Shown here piece by piece: positions 29,749 to 38,231 of a stretch of 64,000 bases of DNA. Under the pieces are notes generated by a model. The model ran no database searches. It was not told the DNA's origin and saw only the letters and a program-made list of their open reading frames with translations. Numbering within the stretch: the first letter of the stretch is position 1; every line of letters starts with the position of its first letter. The stretch spans positions 1-64,000 of the forward strand of contig NZ_JAPHNA010000006.1 in the NCBI RefSeq assembly GCF_026241315.1, written 5' to 3'. Position numbers and translations under genes: made by a program. The DNA comes from Campylobacter sp. MIT 21-1684 (lineage in GTDB: Bacteria; Campylobacterota; Campylobacteria; Campylobacterales; Campylobacteraceae).

Positions 29749-30061
29749 TTCTCATAAAACCATTGTGTATGTTGTCAATAGAACAGGGCTGCTGGTAAAA
29801 AAACACAACTCCGATCAAGCTTTGTTTGATTATGTGAAACTTGTGCGTAAAAAGTGTAAAAAACCTATCGCGCAGGGCTTTGGGATAAACTCCTATGAAC
29901 AAGTAAGCGCATTAAAAGATAAAGTAGATATTATCGTGGCTGGCAGCTATTTTGTGCGCTATATTAGCGAACTTAGCACGCAGCAGTTTAGTCCGCAAGA
30001 TTATACGCGCAAACTCCAAATACACGCGCAAAATCTAATGGGTTGGAACAAAGAAACATAA
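29738..30061 (+). pseudogene. trpA: C-terminal remnant of tryptophan synthase alpha chain
   Basis: The 107-residue open frame aligns by eye with the last two fifths of TrpA. YVVNRTG corresponds to the (Y)xxSxxGxTG strand-6 loop. KPIAQGFGINSYEQV corresponds to the PxxVGFGIxxxxxV phosphate-binding strand. DIIVAGSYFVRYI corresponds to DGVIVGSAIV. The catalytic Glu and Asp of TrpA lie in the missing N-terminal part, so it cannot be active. Its ATG lies inside the DHH gene and has no ribosome-binding site, so the open frame is probably a scar rather than an expressed gene. Its stop is immediately followed by the start of the DUF2339 gene, suggesting the pair arrived together from a genome where trpA precedes it. 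Confidence 0.8.
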
Positions 30062-32982
30062 ATGGAACTTTTTATACTTTTATTCATCTTGCTGTCTATC
30101 CTTGTGGTATGCGGAAGTATTGCCGGTCTTATAGCATATTTTTCCACAAAAAGGTTACAGGAGCATTTAAACACTCTCGATACGCAAATTATTGCTCTTA
30201 AGTTTGCCCTCAATAAAGATAAACAAAGCGAAGTTTTACAAAAGAAAAATCAAATCAGCGAAAATGGAGAATCTGCCCCGATTCCACAAGTATTTTCACA
30301 AAGCTCAATTCATTTGAGCAATCCTACAACAAAGCCATCACATACGCAAGAAAACTCAAAGTCTGCTCTCGGTGAAGATTCTAACCCAAAAGCCACCTCA
30401 AAAACTATGCAATCAACGCAATCACAAGCTCTTAAACAAAAAGATTTTTTTGACTTTGAGTGGCTTTTCACACAAAAGGTAATGGTGTTTTTAGCCGGAA
30501 TTTTCTTTATTTTTGCAGCTTCTTTCCTTATCCGCTATTCCTTAGAGCATAATTTGCTTACCCCTGTGGTGCACATAAGTCTGTGTATAGGCTTTGGAGG
30601 GATACTTTTTGTAAGTGGTATATCTTTGCACTTTGCTCATCATCGCAGTATTTTTTATAGAATCTACAACCTTTGCACTCTGTATTTTAAACGCATTGCA
30701 AAAATACAGCCCTCAATACCCCTTAACACTTCTACTTTAAATTCCTCTACGACAAAAACACTACAAACAATCGCTCAAACCCTCGTTGGTTCTGCGCTTG
30801 TAGTGCTCTTTTTTAGTTTTTATGGAGGCTTTAAGGTTTATGGATTCTTTGGCGATTTCTTTACTCTTGTAGTTTTAAGCCTTATAGCACTTGTAGGCTT
30901 AGTCTTAAGTGTGCGTTTGGGCATAGTTATTGGCATTTTTGGGCTACTTGGTGGCTTTGCCACGCCTCTTTTACTCTCAAGTGGTGCTTATAATGCTATT
31001 TTTGTTTTTAGCTATTTGGGTATGTTTTATGCGATAAGTCTCTATTGTGCGCTTAGATATGCGTCTTCTCAAGTGCAGATTCTCTATTTAATAACCCTTG
31101 CAAATGCCCTTATGTTTTTATATATGTGTCATTTTTTGATGTTTTTTGCTTTTATAAATTCTGCTCCGCTAATTTTCTTTATCCTCTGTGGTGGTATGTT
31201 TATAAGCAATATAATTTTACTCGCAAAGTTTTCTTTGCCTAAAGATTCGTATTTATTCCTTGTTTTTGTGGGCTTTAGTGCGCTCTGCCCTTTGCTCTTT
31301 ATATTTTTCCTCATCAACCGAGAGGATATGGGTGTAGCTTTAAATTGGCTAGAATATGCTTTTTTAGCTGCGCTTTGTATATTGAGCTTACTTGTGCCTT
31401 GTATTCGCTCATTACAAAAGCAACTTAGCCTATTTGCGTTACATCTGCCCTTGATAGCAAGCTTTGCTTTTGTAGTATTGCTTTTTTGCCTAATGCGAGA
31501 ACACACACCTTTTGTAATTTTTAGCATAATGTTTTTTGGAGCAATCTCTGCTTATCTTTTGCTAAGCAAAGCTAAAATAATGTATCTGTGGCTACAATTT
31601 ATGGCTGTATGTGGCTTTAGCATAATGATGTATGCAAATGGCAAAGACACATTATATGTATATTGCGTATGGTTTGCAATGGGCATTTTTGCATATAGCT
31701 ATGTGTGCAAATATATCAGCGCACAATGGACAAAAGCAAAGAATCTTGATTATCTTTTATTGCTTTATAGTATTTTGTGTGCCATAGGTGCAGTTCATTT
31801 AAGCGGTATGCCCTTTGTAATATGGGTGTTTAGTGGGCTTATTTTCGCATATCTAGGTGGGCAGATTCTCAAACGCAATATCGCATATTTTGAATATATT
31901 TTTATCACTCTTGGGATATTAGCAAATATATTCTCAAGCGAGGGCTTATTGTTTATAGAGTGGTTAAGAATACCGCTAACTGAATATTCTCCGCATATTT
32001 TCAATACATTACTTGCTCTACTTGGAGTAATAGGCACTTATTATAACTTAAACATTCTTTTACTCTCTCTTGGTTCTTGTTCAGTTTTGCTTTTTATCTT
32101 AAGGCACAAAACTTACGCATTTCACACTCTTGTCAATATCACTTTGCTGAGTATTTGCTGTATAAGTGTGATTTTAATGATACAAAAGCTAACCTCTATC
32201 AATCTCTTTAGGGGAAATCACCATATTCCTTATCCTCTTAGCACATTATGTATCGGGTTTTTAGCACTTATTATGGGAAAATATGTGTATGTCATCAATA
32301 CCCTAAGCACAAAGGTGCAATCGGCTTATGTTTTTGTATTGAGCTTTTTGGGTGTGAAGTTTTATTATGATGTGATTATTTTTGGCATATTTGCATACAA
32401 TCCGCTTATGATGTTTCTCCCTCATTGGAATCTCTATGATATAACTCTTTTCCTTGTTGGATTAATAGCTTGCCTCCTCGTTGCGTGGTATTTTCAAAGT
32501 ATATTGAGATATTTTCAGAATTCTACATATTATAGGCTAAAAATTATCTTCTATGCAAATTTATACTTGGGCTTATAGCGTTGCTTTTTAGTGTGGCATA
32601 TGGGTTTTACTTTTATGAGATTCTCACACAACCTAATGACACAGACCTAAATTGGCATTTTTGGCATAGGAGTGCATTGCAAGATTATACTTATTCGGTA
32701 GCTTTGGTGCTGTGTGGGGTGATACTCTTATACTTTTGTATCAAAAAGAATATGAATATTTTTAGAATCTACTCTCTTTTACTCTTTATCCTTGCTGCCC
32801 TAAAAGTTTTTTTGCTTGATACAAGTTCATTTGGTGGCATTGCTAAGATTGTACTTTTCATCTTTATGGGCATTATTTTTCTTGCACTCTCTTATATCTA
32901 TTCTCGCTATATGGGCAAAGAAGAAACTAAGGCACAAAATATGAATAAAATGCATGATAATAGAGATAAGTTTTCTAATTAG
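30062..32982 (+). pseudogene. DUF2339-type polytopic membrane protein, frameshifted
   Basis: A signal-anchor helix, a coiled/low-complexity linker (about 40-130), then some twenty hydrophobic helices fill the first frame to a TAG at 32576-32578 (838 residues). This is the pattern of DUF2339 proteins, large inner-membrane proteins of unknown function. The family resemblance continues in another frame from about 32560 (ILGLIALLFSVAYGFYFYEI...) to 32982, adding about 140 residues with four more helices, including KVFLLDTS. Restoring one T in the T3 run at 32560-32562 would join both frames. The gene is therefore inactive as sequenced, or the base is a sequence error. Codon use is less AT-rich than its neighbours, and AGATTCT/GATTCT words resemble Helicobacter DNA. 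It starts directly after the trpA remnant. Confidence 0.8.
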
Positions 32983-33041
32983 AAAAAGAAAATTGTATAA
33001 TTTTTAAATCTAAAAACAAAATGGCATTGGATTTTTAAAAA

Positions 33042-33188
33042 TTATTTTTGACCGCAAAAGAGGCAAGTTTTAATTTTACAAAAAACATTATGCAAAAAAT
33101 TTGCGAAAGAACAAACTTGTTTTTTTTCTAAATTTTGAAATACATAACTGTCTAAATCTTTCTTTTCTTGAAGACTCAAATTTTTCAT
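33042..33188 (-). CDS. Small CxxC protein next to dsbB (48 aa), possibly Dba-like
   Basis: A 48-residue frame on the minus strand with a good ribosome-binding site (AAGG, 7 bases before ATG). The N-terminal half is a charged helix (MKNLSLQEKKDLDSYVF). The C-terminal half has four cysteines: one in QVCSF, one in NVFCKIK, and a closing TCLFCGQK (CxxC). It reads as a real protein: it lies in the same orientation as dsbA-dsbB, 45 bp downstream of dsbB, and ends near the junction with the foreign block. C. jejuni has a small gene, dba, tied to a DsbB-like protein (DsbI) that needs it for expression; this could be a relative, but I am inferring that from size, cysteines and position, not from a comparison. 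Metal binding or a thiol partner role are both possible. Confidence 0.65.
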   Translation of the reverse strand: MKNLSLQEKKDLDSYVFQNLEKKQVCSFANFLHNVFCKIKTCLFCGQK

Positions 33189-33233
33189 AAATTAACCTTA
33201 AAAAAATATTGCGCGTTAATTATATCACAAAAA

Positions 33234-33872
33234 TTATTTTTTTGTAGTATAAAATAAGGTATTTATAAAAAGTAAGACAAGTATAAAAGTACATATAATG
33301 AAAGCAAAGATACAAAATTGTGCCATAGTAATAAATTGTAATTGAGGTATAAGATACCAACCATTAGAATATAATCCATCTTCAAAGAATGGTGCTTTGC
33401 CAATGAAAAATTCTTGCAAAGGATTTAAAATCTCTTCTTTTGGGACAAAGGGTTTATCATTACCACATTCTCCAGTTGGCATAAACCAATCAGGAAACCA
33501 TCGTTCTAAAGGCAAGTTAAAAGGGTAATGAACAAATATATTGCAATTACTCGTGGCATTAAAAGGGTTTTCATCTTGCAATGAAGTGTAAATTTTCTGC
33601 AAAATAAAGCTATGAGTTAGTCCATTATATATTCCAAAAAAGCAAAATAGAAAAGCGATGCTTTGAATAAAAAAATTGCGATTTATAAGAGCTAATACAG
33701 CCCCAAAACTTACAAGTAGCATATCAAATCTTATAAGAACACACTGTTCGCAAGGTTTCATAAAAAGAAAATTTTGAAAAAAATAATGAGCAAACAGAAC
33801 AAGAAAAAAAGGGAAAAGAAAAAGAAACAACCAAAATATTTTTTTTTGTTTTTCTAAAAAATGAAGAATCAT
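33234..33872 (-). CDS. dsbB: Disulfide bond formation protein DsbB
   Basis: 212 residues in the inner membrane. Helix one (about 10-35) is followed by KPCEQCVLIR, the first periplasmic redox pair (CxxC, about residues 41-44) with the adjacent Arg that contacts quinone. A long second periplasmic loop (about 95-165) carries further cysteines (TSNCNIF and PTGECGN), the pair that exchanges with DsbA. A last helix (about 175-205) closes the protein. It reoxidises DsbA and passes electrons to quinone. It lacks the C-terminal beta-propeller of C. jejuni DsbI, so DsbB is the better name. The start overlaps the dsbA stop by 4 bp. Confidence 0.9.
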   Translation of the reverse strand: MILHFLEKQKKIFWLFLFLFPFFLVLFAHYFFQNFLFMKPCEQCVLIRFDMLLVSFGAVLALINRNFFIQSIAFLFCFFGIYNGLTHSFILQKIYTSLQDENPFNATSNCNIFVHYPFNLPLERWFPDWFMPTGECGNDKPFVPKEEILNPLQEFFIGKAPFFEDGLYSNGWYLIPQLQFITMAQFCIFAFIICTFILVLLFINTLFYTTKK

Positions 33873-34501
33873 TTTTGACTTAATCTTTCAACAAGTTTCT
33901 CTAAAGCGTCCATTGAACTTAAAGCTTCAGGTTTAATTTGATATATACCATTCACAACAAAAGCCGGAGTACCATAAGTTTTTGCTATATCATTAACTCT
34001 CTGAAAACGAGAAAGAATTTCTTTAGCCTCTTTATTTTCTAAAAATCTATCAAGCTCTTTTTTTTCATTCTGGAGGATTTTTAAGCTCATTTCATACAAT
34101 TCATCAAGATTTCTAAACTCTTGTTTGTTGATAAAATATGAAACAAAATACGCATCTGCAAGTTTGTAACTAAAACTTTCCTCATAACTTGCATCTTTAT
34201 TTTCTTGAGAATCTTTAAAATTTGCATATGCAAAAAGATCATTGATTTCTTTAGCAAATTTTCCATTCATCAAGCTTACGGGATAAATCTCATAATGCAA
34301 ATTTGGAAATTTTGCCCTTAGTTTTTCAAGAGTACCAAATTTATGATGGTTATAACAGTGAATACATTTATATGAAAAAGCTTCTATAACGGTATTCTTT
34401 GAATGTGCGATAGGATTTTCAAGTTTTATAAAATCTTCTGCAAAAGCAAAATTTGCAAATATAAATAATAAATACAATGTAGAAATTTTTTGAAGAAACA
34501 T
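33869..34501 (-). CDS. dsbA: Thiol:disulfide oxidoreductase DsbA
   Basis: 210 residues. The frame is open further upstream (to 34546), but the ATG at 34501 follows AAGGA and gives a clean signal peptide ending FANFAFA-ED. The thioredoxin-fold active site is SYKCIHCYNHH (CIHC, about residue 46). The helical insert follows, then the cis-Pro loop GTPAFVVNGIYQI (about 175). DsbA oxidises cysteine pairs in secreted proteins; the CIHC dipeptide resembles the oxidising CPHC of E. coli. Likely clients in this window include other periplasmic proteins, though the GG-leader protein at 45 kb has no cysteine after its signal peptide. In C. jejuni a dsbA-dsbB pair lies beside astA; I see no astA here. Confidence 0.92.
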   Translation of the reverse strand: MFLQKISTLYLLFIFANFAFAEDFIKLENPIAHSKNTVIEAFSYKCIHCYNHHKFGTLEKLRAKFPNLHYEIYPVSLMNGKFAKEINDLFAYANFKDSQENKDASYEESFSYKLADAYFVSYFINKQEFRNLDELYEMSLKILQNEKKELDRFLENKEAKEILSRFQRVNDIAKTYGTPAFVVNGIYQIKPEALSSMDALEKLVERLSQK

Positions 34502-35066
34502 TTTTTTCCTTTTGAAAATTAAAAATTGAAATATATAGTAATACAAAGTTCTTAAAGAAAAGCTGTAATAAAAAAGAAGTAGGGCTTATAATTATCAATT
34601 AATATACATTTTTGATAATTAATAAAACTTATATATTTTTTATATCAAATTTTTATTTTTAAACTGAAAAGTGAGAAGTGAAAAATATACAAAATATAGT
34701 GGTAAAAATACTACAATAAATTTCACGGATAAATTTCTTTTATTCAAAATATAAATTCTTTAAATATCTATATTTTAATATATAAAATCAAAAATAGAGC
34801 TTTTTAAATATTATAAATAAAAAAGTTTGAAAATTATAGTTTTCAATACAAAATTATATTTTTAAAATGATTTTACTTTTTATCATAAAATTATAAATAT
34901 AATATAAGACTTTATTAAGATATTTTAATATTATTTTTTTAAATAGTATTTTATCTAGAGAGCTTACTAATAAGAAATAATTAATACTTATCTTTCTTTG
35001 TATAAAAAAGTTTAAGATGTGTTTATAAGGAATAGAATTTCCAAATTTCATTGAATTAAGAGTTTA
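34502..35066 (+). other. AT-rich intergenic region with no supported gene
   Basis: About 560 bp of extremely AT-rich sequence between dsbA and the left repeat of the restriction-modification cassette. A 65-residue open frame on the minus strand (34854-35051) has no ribosome-binding site and low-complexity Ile/Lys/Asn composition, so I do not accept it. The dsbA promoter must lie at its left end. I see no tRNA, clear hairpin or coding remnant. Confidence 0.5.
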
Positions 35067-35077
35067 GAATACCGAAT
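35067..35077 (+). repeat. Left copy of 11-bp direct repeat flanking the R-M cassette
   Basis: GAATACCGAAT, identical to 37017-37027 and in the same orientation. The two copies enclose the methyltransferase and HNH genes with little else, and may mark recombination or insertion boundaries. Confidence 0.5.
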
Positions 35078-35221
35078 GTAGTGTTTGTCAAGGACATTTA
35101 AGAATAAAATTTAGAAATATTTACTTATCTTTGTTGTGTTTCCTATAATATTTAAATACCTTTTTAGGAATTTTTAAATTAGACAATCGAAAATAGAAAT
35201 TTTTGTATGTCTTAACAAATA

Positions 35222-35242
35222 TTATCAAAGTCTTATCAAAGT
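35222..35242 (+). promoter_or_regulatory. Tandem TTATCAAAGT pair upstream of the methyltransferase
   Basis: Two exact copies of TTATCAAAGT at 35222-35231 and 35233-35242, one helical turn apart and 39 bp before the ATG. The spacing suits a side-by-side protein-binding site controlling the R-M operon, perhaps by the methyltransferase itself; no separate control-protein gene is visible. Confidence 0.35.
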
Positions 35243-35280
35243 TTCGCTAAACTACCCAAATGTAAGCTTAAGGAGATTTT

Positions 35281-36231
35281 ATGACTGCGATAATAGAAAG
35301 TGTGCAAAATATGCAAAACTTCACAGATTCCACATATCAAAATACAACAGAGATACCAAACTACCGCATTTTTAATCAAGACTGCGCACAAGGACTTCAA
35401 TCACTCCCTGATAATTCAATAGATTGTATTATTACTGACCCGCCCTATTTTATTGATGGTATGGGCAATGAATGGAACGATACAAATCTCAAAACCAAAG
35501 CTTCAAAAAGTGGTGTTATTGGAGGGTTGCCTGTGGGTATGAAATTTGATAAGGCACAAGGGGAAAGATTACAAGAATTTATGACTCCTCTAGCGAAAGA
35601 ATTTTATAGAATCCTAAAGGCAGGGGGATTTTGCATAGTATTCTCTCAAGCAAGGCTCTATCATAGAATGGCAATGAGCTTAGATTTAGCAGGATTTGAA
35701 ATAAGAGATATGTTAGCGTGGAAATATGAGGGACAAGCAAAGGCATTTTCTCAAACACACTTTATCAAAAAAGATAAAAAGCTCACGCAAACACAAAAAG
35801 AAGCTTTAATCAGAGAATTAGAGGGATTTAAAACACCGCAACTTAAACCTCAAATTGAACCTATGGTAATGGCACAAAAGGTAAAAGAGGGAACATTTGT
35901 GCAAAATTGGCAAAAGTATAAATTAGGGCTTATTAATACAAAAGAGAGTTTAGACGGGAAGTTTCCTAGCAATGTAATGGAAGTTTCTAAACACACAAGA
36001 AAGAGTGAAAGTAATATGAAAATAGAACATTTGACGCCTAAACCTGTGCGACTTATTTCTCATCTGATTAGGCTTTTTACGCAAGAGGGACAAGTCATTT
36101 TAGACCCATTTATGGGAAGTGGCTCTCATATTATTGCTGCATTACAGACTAAAAGGCGATGTATTGGCTATGAGATTGAGAAAAAATATTTTGAAATCGC
36201 AAAACAAAGAATAGAAAAAGAAGTTTTGTAA
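35281..36231 (+). CDS. Type II DNA methyltransferase (beta-class, DPPY)
   Basis: 316 residues with a strong ribosome-binding site (AAGGAG, 35270-35275). Catalytic motif IV is SIDCIITDPPYFIDG (DPPY, about residue 58). The SAM-binding motif I (DPFMGSGSHIIAAL, about 280-293) lies at the C-terminal end. This order (IV, target-recognition region, I) defines the beta class of amino-methyltransferases, which make N6-methyladenine or N4-methylcytosine. The region between about 150 and 240 is the likely target-recognition domain. The recognition sequence cannot be read from the protein. The stop overlaps the next start (TAATG), so the methylase is made first and coupled to the nuclease. The cassette sits between dsbA and xerH, where C. 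jejuni has no such genes in my recollection. Confidence 0.92.
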   Translation: MTAIIESVQNMQNFTDSTYQNTTEIPNYRIFNQDCAQGLQSLPDNSIDCIITDPPYFIDGMGNEWNDTNLKTKASKSGVIGGLPVGMKFDKAQGERLQEFMTPLAKEFYRILKAGGFCIVFSQARLYHRMAMSLDLAGFEIRDMLAWKYEGQAKAFSQTHFIKKDKKLTQTQKEALIRELEGFKTPQLKPQIEPMVMAQKVKEGTFVQNWQKYKLGLINTKESLDGKFPSNVMEVSKHTRKSESNMKIEHLTPKPVRLISHLIRLFTQEGQVILDPFMGSGSHIIAALQTKRRCIGYEIEKKYFEIAKQRIEKEVL

Positions 36232-36971
36232 TGCAAAATCTTAGCGAACAAGAAATCTTGCAAACTTTCAACCTCATTACACAATATTATGAAAAATATC
36301 TTAAAGACTATGGAATAAAGCCTACAAAACTAAAAAACACAAATGGACAATATACAAAAGATGCACTTGTCTTAGCATATTTAGCAAGAAATTACCCAAA
36401 CACACGAGCAGTTTCAAAAGCGCAATTAACAGACTTTATAAGAGCATTTTATCCTGATGTAAGTGATGTGCAACAAGCAAGACACTTAAGCAAACAAGGT
36501 GGATTTTATATCATCTCTGGCACAAGAGGCGATATAGGAGTCAAGATTCCAGCGGGACATTATCAACTCATTACCCTAGAAAAGCCTTATCCCTCATTTA
36601 AGCCTGATAGAAGAAGTGGGATAGAATCTGCAGACTTTGAAGAATTGAAAAAAGAATACGATTATAAATGTGCGACTTGCGGGAGCATTGAGGGAGAACC
36701 TCACAATATCCGCAAAAATGAAAAGACTATATTACAAGAGGGACATATGAATCCTAGCCTACCGCTAGAAATTGGCAACATTATCCCTCAATGTCAAGTG
36801 TGTAACCGCCCTGACAGAGATAGGTGGATTTATGATAAAACAGGCAGGGTAATAGAAATAGTAGATTCTGATGATGGCAAAAGAGTGGTTGAAAAATATT
36901 TCAAACGAGTAAGCACGAATACCAAAGAATATTTTTTAGAGTTTTTGAAAAAGCTTTTGAAATTGAAGTAG
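36231..36971 (+). CDS. Predicted HNH restriction endonuclease partner
   Basis: 246 residues, coupled to the methyltransferase by a one-base overlap. The N-terminal half (about 1-130) is basic and helical, probably DNA-binding. The C-terminal half contains a zinc-stabilised HNH nuclease: CATCGS (first Cys pair, about 144-147), EGHMNPSLPLEIGNIIPQC (the His, the central Asn and the third Cys), then QVCNRPDRDRW (fourth Cys). The layout, with four Cys around a beta-beta-alpha metal site, is that of HNH type II restriction enzymes. Pairing with a methylase and absence of any other nuclease gene make it the cognate restriction enzyme by inference. If inactive, the methylase would behave as an orphan; the HNH residues look intact. 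Confidence 0.85.
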   Translation: MQNLSEQEILQTFNLITQYYEKYLKDYGIKPTKLKNTNGQYTKDALVLAYLARNYPNTRAVSKAQLTDFIRAFYPDVSDVQQARHLSKQGGFYIISGTRGDIGVKIPAGHYQLITLEKPYPSFKPDRRSGIESADFEELKKEYDYKCATCGSIEGEPHNIRKNEKTILQEGHMNPSLPLEIGNIIPQCQVCNRPDRDRWIYDKTGRVIEIVDSDDGKRVVEKYFKRVSTNTKEYFLEFLKKLLKLK

Positions 36972-37016
36972 AAAAAATTTTGACATTAGATAAGTGTTTG
37001 CCAAATAGTTTTTTTG

Positions 37017-37027
37017 GAATACCGAAT
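37017..37027 (+). repeat. Right copy of 11-bp direct repeat flanking the R-M cassette
   Basis: GAATACCGAAT, 46 bp after the HNH gene stop; matches 35067-35077 exactly. A near-copy of AGTGTTTGyCAA also lies beside each repeat (35080-35091 and 36993-37004), in changed order. Confidence 0.5.
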
Positions 37028-37107
37028 ACAGATGGTATTTAAAAGTTTTTGTATAAAAATTCTTACAAACTAATATATTGCTTACAATTATAAAAAAGCT
37101 TTTTTTT

Positions 37108-37136
37108 ACTAAGTTCATATTACAATAAACTCTATA
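37108..37136 (+). other. Candidate dif-like (difH) recombination site
   Basis: The sequence around AGTTCATATTACAATAAACT (37112-37131) has two imperfectly inverted arms (AGTTCAT and ATAAACT) around a short AT-rich centre, the shape of a Xer target. It is immediately upstream of xerH, where epsilonproteobacterial difH sites are often found. I cannot compare it with the published difH consensus here. Confidence 0.45.
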
Positions 37137-37166
37137 TATTAGAAAATTTTTAAGGAAGCTGTTTGT

Positions 37167-38231
37167 ATGAAATACCCTTTAGATTGTGAAGAAAATTTTG
37201 AAAAATCTTTTTTATTTTGGCTTGGAAAGTATGTCAAATTTAAACTTAGCTCTCTTTCAAATAAAGAACTTAAAAAACCTGAAATTCTCACACAAGTTAA
37301 TTTTGCTCTTGCTAAAGGTGTAAAACATATAGATCAATTAGACGCCCTTGTGAAACAAGCTAGAAATGCCGGACTTAGCGGTGTGAATACCTATTTTAAT
37401 CCTCTCAAAAAACTCTTTGAATATCTCTGCTTTTATAAGCTCTATTCTATTAAACAAATTGATGAAACTTTAATTGTTGAAATTTTGGCAAGCATTACAG
37501 GATCTCTTTCTGATGCAAGTAAAAAAAATTATCGCATTGCAATCATTAATTTCTTTGATTTTTTAGACAAACAAAATGAAGAAGAACACAAAGCTCACCT
37601 CTTTGATATAAGTCTTAAAAATTGGGCTGGAATTGTAGGCACTAAAGGAGTGAAATTACCTGAATTTATGAGTGAGGAAGAATTAAAGAAATTTCTTGAT
37701 GCTATTGAAAATGCTGATTTTAAAAGTAATACAATCCGCAATAAGCTCATTATTAAAATCATCATTTTTACAGGTATTCGCGTGAGTGAGGCTATTAATA
37801 TTAAAATGGGTGATGTAAGCGAAGAAAATGATTTATTTGTTATCCGTATTCGTGCAAAAGGAAATAAATACCGTGTAGTAATGATTAAAAAAGAACTTAT
37901 AGCCCATTTGTTTGATAATGTTGCTATCAATTATATGAGTAAAGATGCCCTACTCTTTGTTAATAAAAAAGGCACTCCTCTCACCCAAGCTTATATCAGT
38001 CGTATAGTAGAACAGCTCTTGTTTAAAGCTGGAATTCGTAAGCAGAAAAATGGAGCTCATATGCTTCGACATACTTTTGCTACTATGCTTTATAAAAAAC
38101 AAAAAGATCTTGTTCTAGTCCAAGAAGCACTAGGGCATGCGAGTGTGAATACCTCGCGTATTTATACACATTTTGATAATGATAAGCTCAAATTAGCAGC
38201 TCAAGTTGCAAAGGAGCTTAATGATTCATAA
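37167..38231 (+). CDS. xerH: Tyrosine recombinase XerH
   Basis: 354 residues, typical of the single chromosome-dimer recombinase of Campylobacter and Helicobacter. The N-terminal SAM-like core-binding domain (about 1-165) is followed by the catalytic domain. The active-site residues are visible: first Arg in IIFTGIRVSEAINIKMGDV (about 213), the Lys in the beta hairpin (RAKGNKYRVV), HMLRHTFATML (HxLR, about 303), LGHASVNTSRIYTH with the second His, and the nucleophile Tyr in RIYTHF (about 338). It resolves chromosome dimers at difH under FtsK control; both partners are in this window. Start at ATG after AAGGA (37151-37155), ten bases upstream, slightly far. Overlaps pabBC by 11 bp. Confidence 0.95.
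   Translation: MKYPLDCEENFEKSFLFWLGKYVKFKLSSLSNKELKKPEILTQVNFALAKGVKHIDQLDALVKQARNAGLSGVNTYFNPLKKLFEYLCFYKLYSIKQIDETLIVEILASITGSLSDASKKNYRIAIINFFDFLDKQNEEEHKAHLFDISLKNWAGIVGTKGVKLPEFMSEEELKKFLDAIENADFKSNTIRNKLIIKIIIFTGIRVSEAINIKMGDVSEENDLFVIRIRAKGNKYRVVMIKKELIAHLFDNVAINYMSKDALLFVNKKGTPLTQAYISRIVEQLLFKAGIRKQKNGAHMLRHTFATMLYKKQKDLVLVQEALGHASVNTSRIYTHFDNDKLKLAAQVAKELNDS

Noticed and set aside
33234-33872. Naming the DsbB-like gene dsbI
   Set aside because: Campylobacter DsbI has an added C-terminal beta-propeller of several hundred residues; this protein ends after the last membrane helix.
34854-35051. 65-residue open frame on the minus strand upstream of the methyltransferase
   Set aside because: No ribosome-binding site, low-complexity Ile/Lys/Asn/Phe composition, and sits in extremely AT-rich sequence where such frames arise by chance.
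37167-38231. xerH as an integrase of the restriction-modification cassette
   Set aside because: Length and sequence fit the chromosomal XerH, and the same gene precedes pabBC in C. jejuni, so it is core.
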